A stretch of 64,000 nt of DNA, taken from the NCBI GenBank assembly GCA_040255525.1, contig JBDZVD010000026.1, positions 1 through 64,000 of the forward strand. Reading direction: 5' to 3'. This DNA is from Rugosimonospora sp040255525 (GTDB lineage Bacteria; Actinomycetota; Actinomycetes; Mycobacteriales; Micromonosporaceae). Made by a program: the position numbers and the translations under genes. The notes beneath the pieces were generated by a model. That model had not been told where the DNA came from. It saw only the letters and a program-made list of their open reading frames with translations, and did not search any database. Below, one piece after another: positions 57,342-64,000 of the stretch. Numbering within the stretch: position 1 is the stretch's first letter; every line of letters starts with the position of its first letter.

Positions 57342-58154
57342 CTACGCCCTGGTGTTGACCACCCGCACGGGGACACCCTGCGCGCTGAGGTCGGCGACCA
57401 CGTCGGGCGCCAGGCCGGAGTCGACGAACACGGCGTCGAACGCGGTCAGCGGGCACAGCTCGTTGAGCGCGCGGCGGGCGAACTTGGTGTGGTCGACCAG
57501 CAGGATCCGCTCCGCCGCCGCGGCCATCAGCGCGCGCTTGACCTGGATGGTGTCGGTCGAGGTGTGGTAGCAGACGCCGTCGGTCACCGCGGTGGTGGAC
57601 ATGAACAGCAGGTCCGCCTTGATCGGGTGGATCGCCTCCAGCGTGCGCATGCCGAGAAACGCGTCGTACGCGGGATAGTAGGCGCCGCCGAGCCCGACCA
57701 GATCGATGCCGGGCTGCCCGGCGAGCAGCTTGATGGTGGCGAGAAAGTTGGTCACCACGGTCACCGGCAGCCGGCCGGGCAGCAGCTCGGCCAGCGCCAA
57801 TGATGTCGTACTGTCGTCGAGGATGACCGCCTGCCCCGGGCGGATCAGGTCCACCGCGGCCTCCGCGATCGCCTGTTTCGCCGGACGCATCGCGTTGCTG
57901 CGGTGCCCGAAGTCCCCGTGGAACAGCGCGGACGGTTCGGCCGTCGCCCCGCCCCGCACCTTGCGCAGCCAGCCCTGGCTCTGCAGCACGTCGAGGTCGC
58001 GGTGGATGGTCATCGAGCTGACGCCGAACGTCTCGACCAGGTCCTGGATGCGTGCCGATCCGTGCGCGGCCACGTGGTGGCGGATGTGCTCCTGGCGGGC
58101 CCGCTGGTCTTTGAGGCCGGCAGCGCCGTCGGCAGGATCGCGGTTGACGGTCAT
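57342..58154 (-). CDS. DeoR/GlpR-family transcriptional regulator
   Basis: 270 residues from ATG 58154 with AGGAGGA upstream. HTH of the DeoR type: RARQEHIRHHVAAHGSARIQ, DLVETFGVSSMTIHRDLDVL, LRKVRGGATAEPS. The C-terminal sugar-phosphate-sensing domain has VILDDSTTSLALAELL, VVTNFLATIKLLAG and LLVDHTKFARRALNELCPL. DeoR regulators usually respond to a phosphorylated sugar made by a neighbouring kinase, which fits the FGGY genes divergent from it. It probably controls both the kinase operon and the ABC operon. Confidence 0.93.
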   Translation of the reverse strand: MTVNRDPADGAAGLKDQRARQEHIRHHVAAHGSARIQDLVETFGVSSMTIHRDLDVLQSQGWLRKVRGGATAEPSALFHGDFGHRSNAMRPAKQAIAEAAVDLIRPGQAVILDDSTTSLALAELLPGRLPVTVVTNFLATIKLLAGQPGIDLVGLGGAYYPAYDAFLGMRTLEAIHPIKADLLFMSTTAVTDGVCYHTSTDTIQVKRALMAAAAERILLVDHTKFARRALNELCPLTAFDAVFVDSGLAPDVVADLSAQGVPVRVVNTRA

Positions 58155-58291
58155 CGGTGCGGTCCTCCTGCTGGTGCGCGGCGGGCGAAGCAGGGTTCGG
58201 CCGTCCTCCGGGCGACGTTCATGGTAGTGCGCCTGCCCCCTTCCGTCGTTGTCAGAATACCGGCAATGGCGACTGGGCAATGTTATATCCG

Positions 58292-58316
58292 TGTGACATG
58301 ATGCAACGATGTCACA
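58292..58316. promoter_or_regulatory. Perfect 8-bp-arm inverted repeat upstream of FGGY operon
   Basis: TGTGACAT (58292-58299), nine bases, ATGTCACA (58309-58316). Located between the DeoR-type gene and the first FGGY kinase, 49 bases before the latter. Strong candidate for the DeoR operator; it differs from the CCGAT sites before the ABC operon. Confidence 0.7.
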
Positions 58317-58364
58317 GCGAGATCCACGGCTTTCCCGTACCGGCGGGCCGCGACGGGTACGCCC

Positions 58365-59990
58365 ATGACCGTCCTGGCCATCGACGCCGGAACCTCGTCC
58401 ATTAAGGCGGTCGCCTACCAGGACGGGCGCCAGGTCGGCACCGGTGCGGTCGACACCCCGGTACGGCGCACCGGCGGGTACCGCGAGCAGGACATGACGA
58501 CGACGTGGCGCGCCACGGTGGCCGCGGCCCGGACGGCGCTGATCACCGCAGGTGAGCCGGTGGAGGGCATCGCCACCACCGCTCAGGGCGACGGGTGCTG
58601 GCTCGTCGACGAGGCACTGGAGCCGGTCGGTCCGGCGGTGTTGTGGAACGACGCGAGGGCCGCCGGGGTGGTCGAAGCCTGGCGCCGGGACGGGACGCTG
58701 GCACGGGCGTCCGCCCGTACCGGCTCCCCCACGTTTCCGGGCCTGCTCAACGCCGTACTGGCCTGGCTGCGCGACCGGCAACCCGACCGGCTCGCCGCCG
58801 CCAAGGCCGCGCTGACCTGTAACGGCTGGCTGTTCGCGAAGCTCACCGGCGCGCTCGCGGTCGACGAGTCGGACGCCTCGGCACCGTTTCTCGACCTCGC
58901 CAGCCGCCGGTACGACGACCAACTCATCCGGCTGTTCGGGCTGGAGGACCTGGCCCGGCTGCTCCCGCCGGTGCGCACCGACGCGAGGCGGATCGAACCG
59001 CTGCGCCGCGAAGCCGCCGGCGAGCTGGGGCTGCCCCCGGGTACGCCGGTCGTCATGGCGCCCTACGACGTACCCACCACGGCGATCGGCGCCGGGGCGC
59101 TCGAACCGGACCAGGCGTGCTGCGTCCTGGGTACGACGCTGTGCGCCTCGATGGTGCTGGACGCGGTACCGGTGCCCGACGGTGCCACGGGCTTCACGCT
59201 CGCGGTCAGCCCGCCCGGCCGGTACCTGCGGGCGTTCCCCACGCTCACCGGCGTCGAGGCGCTGGGCTGGGCGGCGGACCTGCTGGGCGTCTCCGGCCCC
59301 GAGGAGCTGGCCGCCCTGGCAGCGACCGCGCGGCCGGCCGCCGACGACCTGCTGGTGCTGCCGTACCTGTCACCGGCCGGCGAACGCGCACCGTTTCTGG
59401 CACCGGACGCCCGGGGCGCAGTCTTCGGGCTGTCCTTCGAACACGGCCGCGCGGAACTGGCCCGGGGCGTCTTCGAGGGGCTCGCCCTGGTGGTGGCCGA
59501 CTGCGTCCGGGCCACCGGCCGCCGCCCGGATGCCCTCCGGCTGTGCGGCGGCGGTGCGCGCAGCCGCCTGTGGTGCCAGCTCATCGCGGACGCCACCGGC
59601 GTGGACGTGCTGCGCGGCACCGACCCGGAGATGGGTGCGCTGGGCGCGGCCATCTTCGCCGAGGTCGCCCTCGGCAGGCAGCCCGACCTGGCGACCGCCG
59701 GCGAGAGCCTCCGCGGACCGGTGCAGCGGCTGGTTCCCGACCCGGACCGGGCCGACCGGCACCGGCGGCTGGCGACGGAGTGGGCGCGCCGGCGCCCCCT
59801 CGCCTCGGCCGTTGCCCCGGGGGTTGCCCAGGGCGAGGACACCGGTACGGCAGCGACCGGCACAGCGCCACCCGGCACGGCGCGGGAGGACAGCGCCGGC
59901 CCGGGTCGGGCCGCCACGACCACCGCACCGGCGGAGGCGGCCGGGCTGACCGGGGCGCACACCGCGCAGATCGGGGGCGGCCGTGGCTGA
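58365..59990 (+). CDS. FGGY-family carbohydrate kinase (first)
   Basis: 541 residues from ATG 58365. ATP-phosphate motif TVLAIDAGTSSIKAVAYQD, GYREQDMTTTW, catalytic Asp near 235 in MAPYDVPTTAIGAGAL, and C-terminal ADDLLVLPYLSPAGERAPF plus LRLCGGGARSRLWCQLIADA, ending in GTDPEMGALGAAIFA. It phosphorylates a sugar or polyol; substrate not clear. The last about 65 residues are an Ala/Thr/Gly/Pro tail, not part of the fold. It overlaps the second kinase by 8 bases. Confidence 0.92.
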   Translation: MTVLAIDAGTSSIKAVAYQDGRQVGTGAVDTPVRRTGGYREQDMTTTWRATVAAARTALITAGEPVEGIATTAQGDGCWLVDEALEPVGPAVLWNDARAAGVVEAWRRDGTLARASARTGSPTFPGLLNAVLAWLRDRQPDRLAAAKAALTCNGWLFAKLTGALAVDESDASAPFLDLASRRYDDQLIRLFGLEDLARLLPPVRTDARRIEPLRREAAGELGLPPGTPVVMAPYDVPTTAIGAGALEPDQACCVLGTTLCASMVLDAVPVPDGATGFTLAVSPPGRYLRAFPTLTGVEALGWAADLLGVSGPEELAALAATARPAADDLLVLPYLSPAGERAPFLAPDARGAVFGLSFEHGRAELARGVFEGLALVVADCVRATGRRPDALRLCGGGARSRLWCQLIADATGVDVLRGTDPEMGALGAAIFAEVALGRQPDLATAGESLRGPVQRLVPDPDRADRHRRLATEWARRRPLASAVAPGVAQGEDTGTAATGTAPPGTAREDSAGPGRAATTTAPAEAAGLTGAHTAQIGGGRG

Positions 59991-61446
59991 GGCGTGGCTG
60001 GGCATCGACGTCGGCACGCAGGGGGCGCGGGCCGTCCTGATCGGCGGTTCGGGCGCCGTCCTGGGGCAGGGCAGCCGCCCGCTGGCAAGCGTCCGCTCGC
60101 CCGGCCGGCACGAGCAGGATCCCCGGGACTGGACGGCCGCGGTGGCCGGAGCCTGCCGGGACGCGCTGTCCGCCGTGCCCGGGCACACCATCGAGGCGCT
60201 GGCCGTGTGCGCCACATCCGGCACCATCACGCTGGTCGACGGGACGGGCGAACCGCTGACCGCCGGCCTGATGTACGACGACATCCGCGCCGGCGCCCAG
60301 GCGCAGGCGGCCAACCGGGCCGGTGCCGGGCTCTGGTCACGGCTCGGGTACCGGATGCAGCCGTCCTGGGCGCTGCCCAAGCTGCTGTGGTTGCTCGCCG
60401 AGCGACCCGACCTGCCACCGGACGCCGCGCTTCGGCACCAGAGCGACGTGGTCACCGGCTGGCTGGCCGGCCACCCGGTGGCGACCGACTGGTCGCACGC
60501 GCTGAAGTCCGGGTACGACCTGCTGGAGCTGCGCTGGCCGGCGGAGTTGCTGGACGAGTTGGGCGTACCGGCGCGGTTGCTGCCCGAGGTGGTCGCGCCC
60601 GGGCAGGTCGTCGGTACCGTCAGCCCGGCCGCCCTCGCGCGAAGCGGTGTGCCGGCCGGCACGCCGATCGTGGCCGGAATGACGGACGGCTGCGCCTCAC
60701 AACTGGCCGCCGGGGTGGTCGCCGCCGGCGCCTGGAACTGCGTTCTGGGCACCACGCTGGTGTTCAAGGGGGTCACCCCGGCGCTGGTCCGCGACCCCGG
60801 GGGCGCCGTGTACTCGCACCGCGCGGCGGACGGGACGTGGCTGCCCGGGGGTGCGTCCAGCGTCGGCGCCGGTTACCTCGCGCACGAGTTCCCCGACGCC
60901 GACCACGAACGGCTCGACGAGCTGGCACGGTCCGTCCAGCCCACCGCGCCGGTGCTGTACCCGCTGGTCGGGCGCGGCGAGCGCTTCCCGTTCGTGGCGC
61001 CGCAGGCGGAGCGCTTCGCTCTCGGCGCGTTCGCCGGAACCGCCGAGCACTACGCCGCGGCGCTGCAGGGCGTCGCGTTCATCGAACGGCTCGGCTTCGA
61101 CTACCTGAGCCACCTCGGTATGCCGGTGGACACCATCACGCTCACCGGTGGCGGCAGCGCCAGCCGGTACTGGTGCCAGGTACAGGCCGACGTCCTCGGG
61201 TGCCCGGTGTCGGTCCCCCGCCGCGCCGACGCCGCGTTCGGCATGGCCGTACACGCCGCGGCCCGGGGCGGCCGGCGGGCCGGTGAGCTGGCCCGGGCGG
61301 CCGGCGAGCCGGTGGTCGTCGAGCCCCGGGCGCGGGCCGCCGGCGAGTACGCGGAGCGGTATCTGGGACTGATCGACGAGTTGACCCGGCGAGGATGGCT
61401 GCCCGCAACCGTCGCCGAAGCAGCCAGGGAAAGGTTCACTTCATGA
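59983..61446 (+). CDS. FGGY-family carbohydrate kinase (second)
   Basis: 487 residues, GTG 59983 within the end of the first kinase. AWLGIDVGTQGARAVLIGG, ASVRSPGRHEQDPRDW, catalytic Asp near 235 in VAGMTDGCASQLAAG, NCVLGTTLVFKGV, and ITLTGGGSASRYWCQVQADV. It is clearly diverged from the first kinase, so the pair probably acts on different substrates or steps rather than being a recent duplication. Its stop overlaps the phosphatase start (ATGA). Confidence 0.92.
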   Translation: MAEAWLGIDVGTQGARAVLIGGSGAVLGQGSRPLASVRSPGRHEQDPRDWTAAVAGACRDALSAVPGHTIEALAVCATSGTITLVDGTGEPLTAGLMYDDIRAGAQAQAANRAGAGLWSRLGYRMQPSWALPKLLWLLAERPDLPPDAALRHQSDVVTGWLAGHPVATDWSHALKSGYDLLELRWPAELLDELGVPARLLPEVVAPGQVVGTVSPAALARSGVPAGTPIVAGMTDGCASQLAAGVVAAGAWNCVLGTTLVFKGVTPALVRDPGGAVYSHRAADGTWLPGGASSVGAGYLAHEFPDADHERLDELARSVQPTAPVLYPLVGRGERFPFVAPQAERFALGAFAGTAEHYAAALQGVAFIERLGFDYLSHLGMPVDTITLTGGGSASRYWCQVQADVLGCPVSVPRRADAAFGMAVHAAARGGRRAGELARAAGEPVVVEPRARAAGEYAERYLGLIDELTRRGWLPATVAEAARERFTS

Positions 61447-62069
61447 CCCGTATCGTCCTGACCCGCCACGGACAGAGCCAGTGGCACGCCGACAACCGGT
61501 ACACCGGCAGTTCCGACGTCGGCCTGACCGAACGGGGACTGGCCCAGGCCGAGGCGCTGGGCACCTGGGCCCGCGACGCGGGGCTCGCCGCCGTGTGGTC
61601 CTCCGACCTCGACCGGGCCCGGCGCACCGCGCTGCCGGCGGCCGCCGCGATCGGTGCCGAGGTCCGTGTCGAGCCGCGCCTGCGGGAACTGGACTTCGGC
61701 CGCGCGGAGGGGCGCACGCTGGAGCAGATGCGGGCGATCGATCCGGACGCGGTCGCCGCGTTCCTCGCCGACCCGGCCGGTTCGCCGATGCCCGGGGGCG
61801 AGGCTCCCGCGCTCGCGGCGCGGCGGGCCCACGACGGGCTGGCGCACATCGCCGCCCGGCACCCCGGCGAGCGGGTGCTGGTGGTGACCCACTCCACCGT
61901 GCTGCGGCTGCTGCTGTGCCGGTTGTTCGGGTTGCCGCTGACCCGGTACCGCACGGTGTTCCCGTTCGTGCGCAACGCGAGCATCACCGAGGTCGGTTGG
62001 GACGGCGACGAGGTGACGCTGCTGGAGTACAACTCGCCGATCGACCATGTGAGGAGTCTCGTTCCATGA
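61443..62069 (+). CDS. Histidine phosphatase (phosphoglycerate-mutase-like)
   Basis: 208 residues, ATG 61443. RIVLTRHGQSQWHADNRYTG has the phospho-accepting His (residue 9); AAVWSSDLDRARRTA, RLRELDFGRAEGRTLEQM and VVTHSTVLRLLL (second His, about 147) complete the site. It is a small phosphatase of the GpmB/CobC-like group rather than a glycolytic mutase. In this operon it may remove phosphate from a product of the kinases. Coupled on both sides by ATGA overlaps. Confidence 0.9.
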   Translation: MTRIVLTRHGQSQWHADNRYTGSSDVGLTERGLAQAEALGTWARDAGLAAVWSSDLDRARRTALPAAAAIGAEVRVEPRLRELDFGRAEGRTLEQMRAIDPDAVAAFLADPAGSPMPGGEAPALAARRAHDGLAHIAARHPGERVLVVTHSTVLRLLLCRLFGLPLTRYRTVFPFVRNASITEVGWDGDEVTLLEYNSPIDHVRSLVP

Positions 62070-63112
62070 CGACCCGGGTGCTGCTGGCCGGAGACCACTT
62101 CATCCGCAACGACCTGATGGCCGCCGCGCTGACCGGCAGGGTCGGGCGGCCGCTGGAGTTCCGCGAGGTGGTCGGCGCCTGGCCGTACGAGCCGTTCGGC
62201 CGGGTGGCCGAGGTCGACGAGGCGTCCGCGAACGAGGACGAGATCCTCCAGGCGGTGCGTGACGCCGAGGTCGCCGTGACGCAGATGGCGCCGTTCACCG
62301 CCCGGGTACTGGCCGCGGCGCAGCGGCTGCGGCTGGTCGTCTGCTGCCGGGGCGGCCCGGTCAACGTCAACGTGGCGGCCGCGACCGAGCGCGGGATCTC
62401 GGTCGCCTACACACCCGGGCGCAACGCGTCGGCCGCCGCCGAGCACACCGTCGCCCTGATGCTCGCCGCGCTGCGGCGCATCCCGTACACGCAGGGCACC
62501 CTGATGGACGGCCAGTGGCGCAGCGACCTCTACGCCTACGACGAGTGCGGCCTGGAGGTCGACGGCGCCACCGTGGGGCTCGTCGGGTACGGGGCCATCG
62601 GCCGCCGGGTCGCGGCCACACTGCACGCGCTCGGCGCGCAGGTGCTGGTCCACGACCCGTACACCGACCCGGCCGACCTGCCCGCCGCCCCGCCGGTACG
62701 GCTGGTCGGCCTGGAGGAGCTGCTGCGTCGCAGCCGGATCGTGAGCCTGCACGCGCGGTTGACCGCAGCCAACCGGGGCATGATCGGTCGTGCCGAGCTG
62801 GCCCTGATGCCCGCCGGCGGCGTGCTGGTCAACACCGCGCGCGGGGGCCTGCTCGACTACGACGCGCTGTGCGACGCGCTGGACGGCGGCCACCTGGCCG
62901 GGGCGGCGCTGGACGTGTTCGACGCCGAACCGCTCGCCGCGGACTCCCGGCTGCTGCACACCCGCAACCTGGTCGCCACCCCGCACCTGGCCGGCGCCAC
63001 CCGGCAGACCGCCACGCGCGCCATCGGCATGGCCGCCGACGAGGTGGCCCGGTACCTGGACGGCCAGCCGCTGGCATACCTGGCAAACCCGGCCGTCGCC
63101 GCGCGCACCTGA
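62066..63112 (+). CDS. D-2-hydroxyacid (phosphoglycerate-type) dehydrogenase
   Basis: 348 residues, ATG 62066 overlapping the phosphatase stop. NAD-binding motif VGLVGYGAIGRRVAATLHALG (about residues 172-192), the catalytic Arg in VLVNTARGGLLDYD (about 258), Glu in DVFDAEPLAADSRLL, and His in VATPHLAGATRQTA (about 306). No regulatory ACT domain. It oxidises or reduces a 2-hydroxy acid, possibly a sugar acid phosphate. Last gene of the four-gene coupled set. Confidence 0.92.
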   Translation: MTTRVLLAGDHFIRNDLMAAALTGRVGRPLEFREVVGAWPYEPFGRVAEVDEASANEDEILQAVRDAEVAVTQMAPFTARVLAAAQRLRLVVCCRGGPVNVNVAAATERGISVAYTPGRNASAAAEHTVALMLAALRRIPYTQGTLMDGQWRSDLYAYDECGLEVDGATVGLVGYGAIGRRVAATLHALGAQVLVHDPYTDPADLPAAPPVRLVGLEELLRRSRIVSLHARLTAANRGMIGRAELALMPAGGVLVNTARGGLLDYDALCDALDGGHLAGAALDVFDAEPLAADSRLLHTRNLVATPHLAGATRQTATRAIGMAADEVARYLDGQPLAYLANPAVAART

Positions 63113-63168
63113 GCGCCCCGGCCGGCAGCACGATCCGTTTCCCATCCGAAGCTGACGGAGGACCGCGC

Positions 63169-64000
63169 ATGACCGACAGGACACCATCCCGCCTGGGCAG
63201 GCGGACGCTGCTGCTGGCCGGAGGCGGGGCGCTGGCCGCCGCCGGCCTGGCCGGCGCGCCGCTGGCCGCCGCGTACGCCGCGCCGGAGCCCGCTGCTCGT
63301 CCCGGGCGCCCGACGCGCCCACCCTTCGACCTTTCCCGCCCGGCCACCGCACTGTTTCGCGCCAAGCCTCTGCACAACAACACGGTCCTGCAGTCGTTCG
63401 CTGTCGACGACCGCAACCAGCGGCTGTATACGGTGCAGCTGATGGCCGGCGGGCAGCAACTGCCCGGCGAGCCGGCGCCGGTCAAGGGCGCGATTCGGGC
63501 CGCCGACGGCGACCTGTGCCTGACCCAGCTGGACCTGGCCGGGAACGAGACCGGGCACATGTTCCTCAAGGGCTTCGGCCACGGCGTGCAGATCGGTGTC
63601 GAGCCGCACGGGTCGGGCGCGTACCTGTGGACCGAGGTGGCCTCCGACAACTACGGCGGCACCAACGGCTGGGGGCAGCACCTGGGCCGGTTCCGCTTCA
63701 CCGACGGCGCCGTACTGACCGCGGCGGATCCGCGGATCCGGCAGGTCGCGCTCATCCCGGGTACGGACCACACCACCGTGTCGGTCAACGTCCGCGAGGA
63801 CCGGCTGCTCATGCGGTACGCGGTGGCCGGCGTGTTCCACTACGCGCTGTTCCGCCTCTCGGAGGTCAACCGCGGCGGCCGTACCGTCCTCGCCGACATC
63901 GCCCAGCCGGCGCTGCCGGGCACGTTCCAGGGGTTCACCTTCTCGGGTGGGTACCTGTACCTGCTGACCGGCGACGCCTACGGTGCCGGCGGCTCGGTCA
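63169..64000 (+). CDS. Secreted TagC-like beta-propeller protein (partial, runs off right edge)
   Basis: ATG 63169 behind GGAGG; 277 codons are in the window. Twin-arginine-like signal: SRLGRRTLLLAGGGALAA followed by a hydrophobic stretch and AAAYA cleavage region. The mature part begins ATALFRAKPLHNNTVLQSFA, then LCLTQLDLAGNETGHMFLKG, FGHGVQIGVEPHGSGAYLW and AQPALPGTFQGFTFSGGYL. These repeats match proteins called teichoic acid biosynthesis protein C or P68-RBP/TagC-like beta-propellers in Streptomyces. It is probably exported and may bind a cell-wall or glycan ligand. Separated from the dehydrogenase by 56 bases. Confidence 0.8.
   Translation, partial: MTDRTPSRLGRRTLLLAGGGALAAAGLAGAPLAAAYAAPEPAARPGRPTRPPFDLSRPATALFRAKPLHNNTVLQSFAVDDRNQRLYTVQLMAGGQQLPGEPAPVKGAIRAADGDLCLTQLDLAGNETGHMFLKGFGHGVQIGVEPHGSGAYLWTEVASDNYGGTNGWGQHLGRFRFTDGAVLTAADPRIRQVALIPGTDHTTVSVNVREDRLLMRYAVAGVFHYALFRLSEVNRGGRTVLADIAQPALPGTFQGFTFSGGYLYLLTGDAYGAGGSV

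Noticed and set aside
2..64000. CRISPR arrays, rRNA or tRNA genes
   Set aside because: No regularly spaced repeats with unique spacers and no rRNA or tRNA-like conserved blocks were found by eye; tRNAs could be missed without a covariance search.

Overview
The window is about 73% G+C DNA with strong third-position G/C bias, many GTG starts and 4-base stop/start overlaps. The gene content (AftA-like arabinosyltransferase, Scy/FilP-like coiled-coil protein, DUF1707, SCO4848-type membrane protein, an EccC-type ATPase, a Nur-type nickel box) points to a high-GC actinobacterium. Frequent GTAC-containing codon pairs and overall style suggest Micromonosporaceae or a relative, but the genus cannot be fixed from sequence alone. 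No rRNA, tRNA, CRISPR array or intact insertion sequence was seen.

Layout. 0-2 kb: a coiled-coil protein with a four-cysteine N-terminus, divergent from a tyrosine recombinase, with two inverted repeats between them. 2-4.7 kb: a DUF1707 protein divergent from an operon-like run of a ribbon-helix-helix/double Clp-N protein, a 43-residue frame and a catalytically altered asparaginase homologue. 4.8-9.1 kb: a three-gene NRPS-independent siderophore locus (two IucA/IucC synthetases and a PLP decarboxylase). 9.1-12.2 kb: metal homeostasis (CDF exporter, NiCoT nickel/cobalt importer behind a Nur-like box, and a Fur-family regulator). 12.4-16.8 kb: sulfite-oxidase-like/ferredoxin-reductase-like/DUF6510 operon, a flavin reductase behind a leader with mutually exclusive hairpins, a SufR-like regulator divergent from folE. 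17-30.8 kb: mostly housekeeping and envelope genes (PanE-like, AftA-like, Scy/FilP-like, S41 protease operon, acyltransferase, TetR/hydrolase pair, murB).

31-36 kb holds a FAD monooxygenase, an orphan two-ATPase EccC-like protein and a LysR/MFS pair. 37-44 kb holds three more MFS exporters with a MarR regulator. 44-50 kb holds msrA/msrB, a transglycosylase, an ABC exporter and several broken genes. 51-63 kb ends in a TetR regulator and a large polyol/sugar uptake and phosphorylation region: a Ugp-like ABC importer with a glycerophosphodiesterase, a DeoR regulator, two tandem FGGY kinases, a histidine phosphatase and a 2-hydroxyacid dehydrogenase. The window closes inside a secreted TagC-like beta-propeller protein.

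Gene decay is notable. Broken or truncated genes include a 2-hydroxyacid dehydrogenase (14.2-14.5 kb), nitroreductase (17.2 kb), sugar ABC ATPase (32.6 kb), isochorismatase (39.4 kb), a DinB/hydrolase pair sharing one deletion junction (46.64 kb) and an ECF sigma factor with an internal deletion (49.8 kb). The most promising functional hypotheses are the Nur-controlled nickel module, the compact siderophore locus without its own transporter, the RHH/Clp-N/asparaginase-like operon, and the DeoR-FGGY-FGGY-phosphatase-dehydrogenase cluster with its glycerophosphodiester-type importer.
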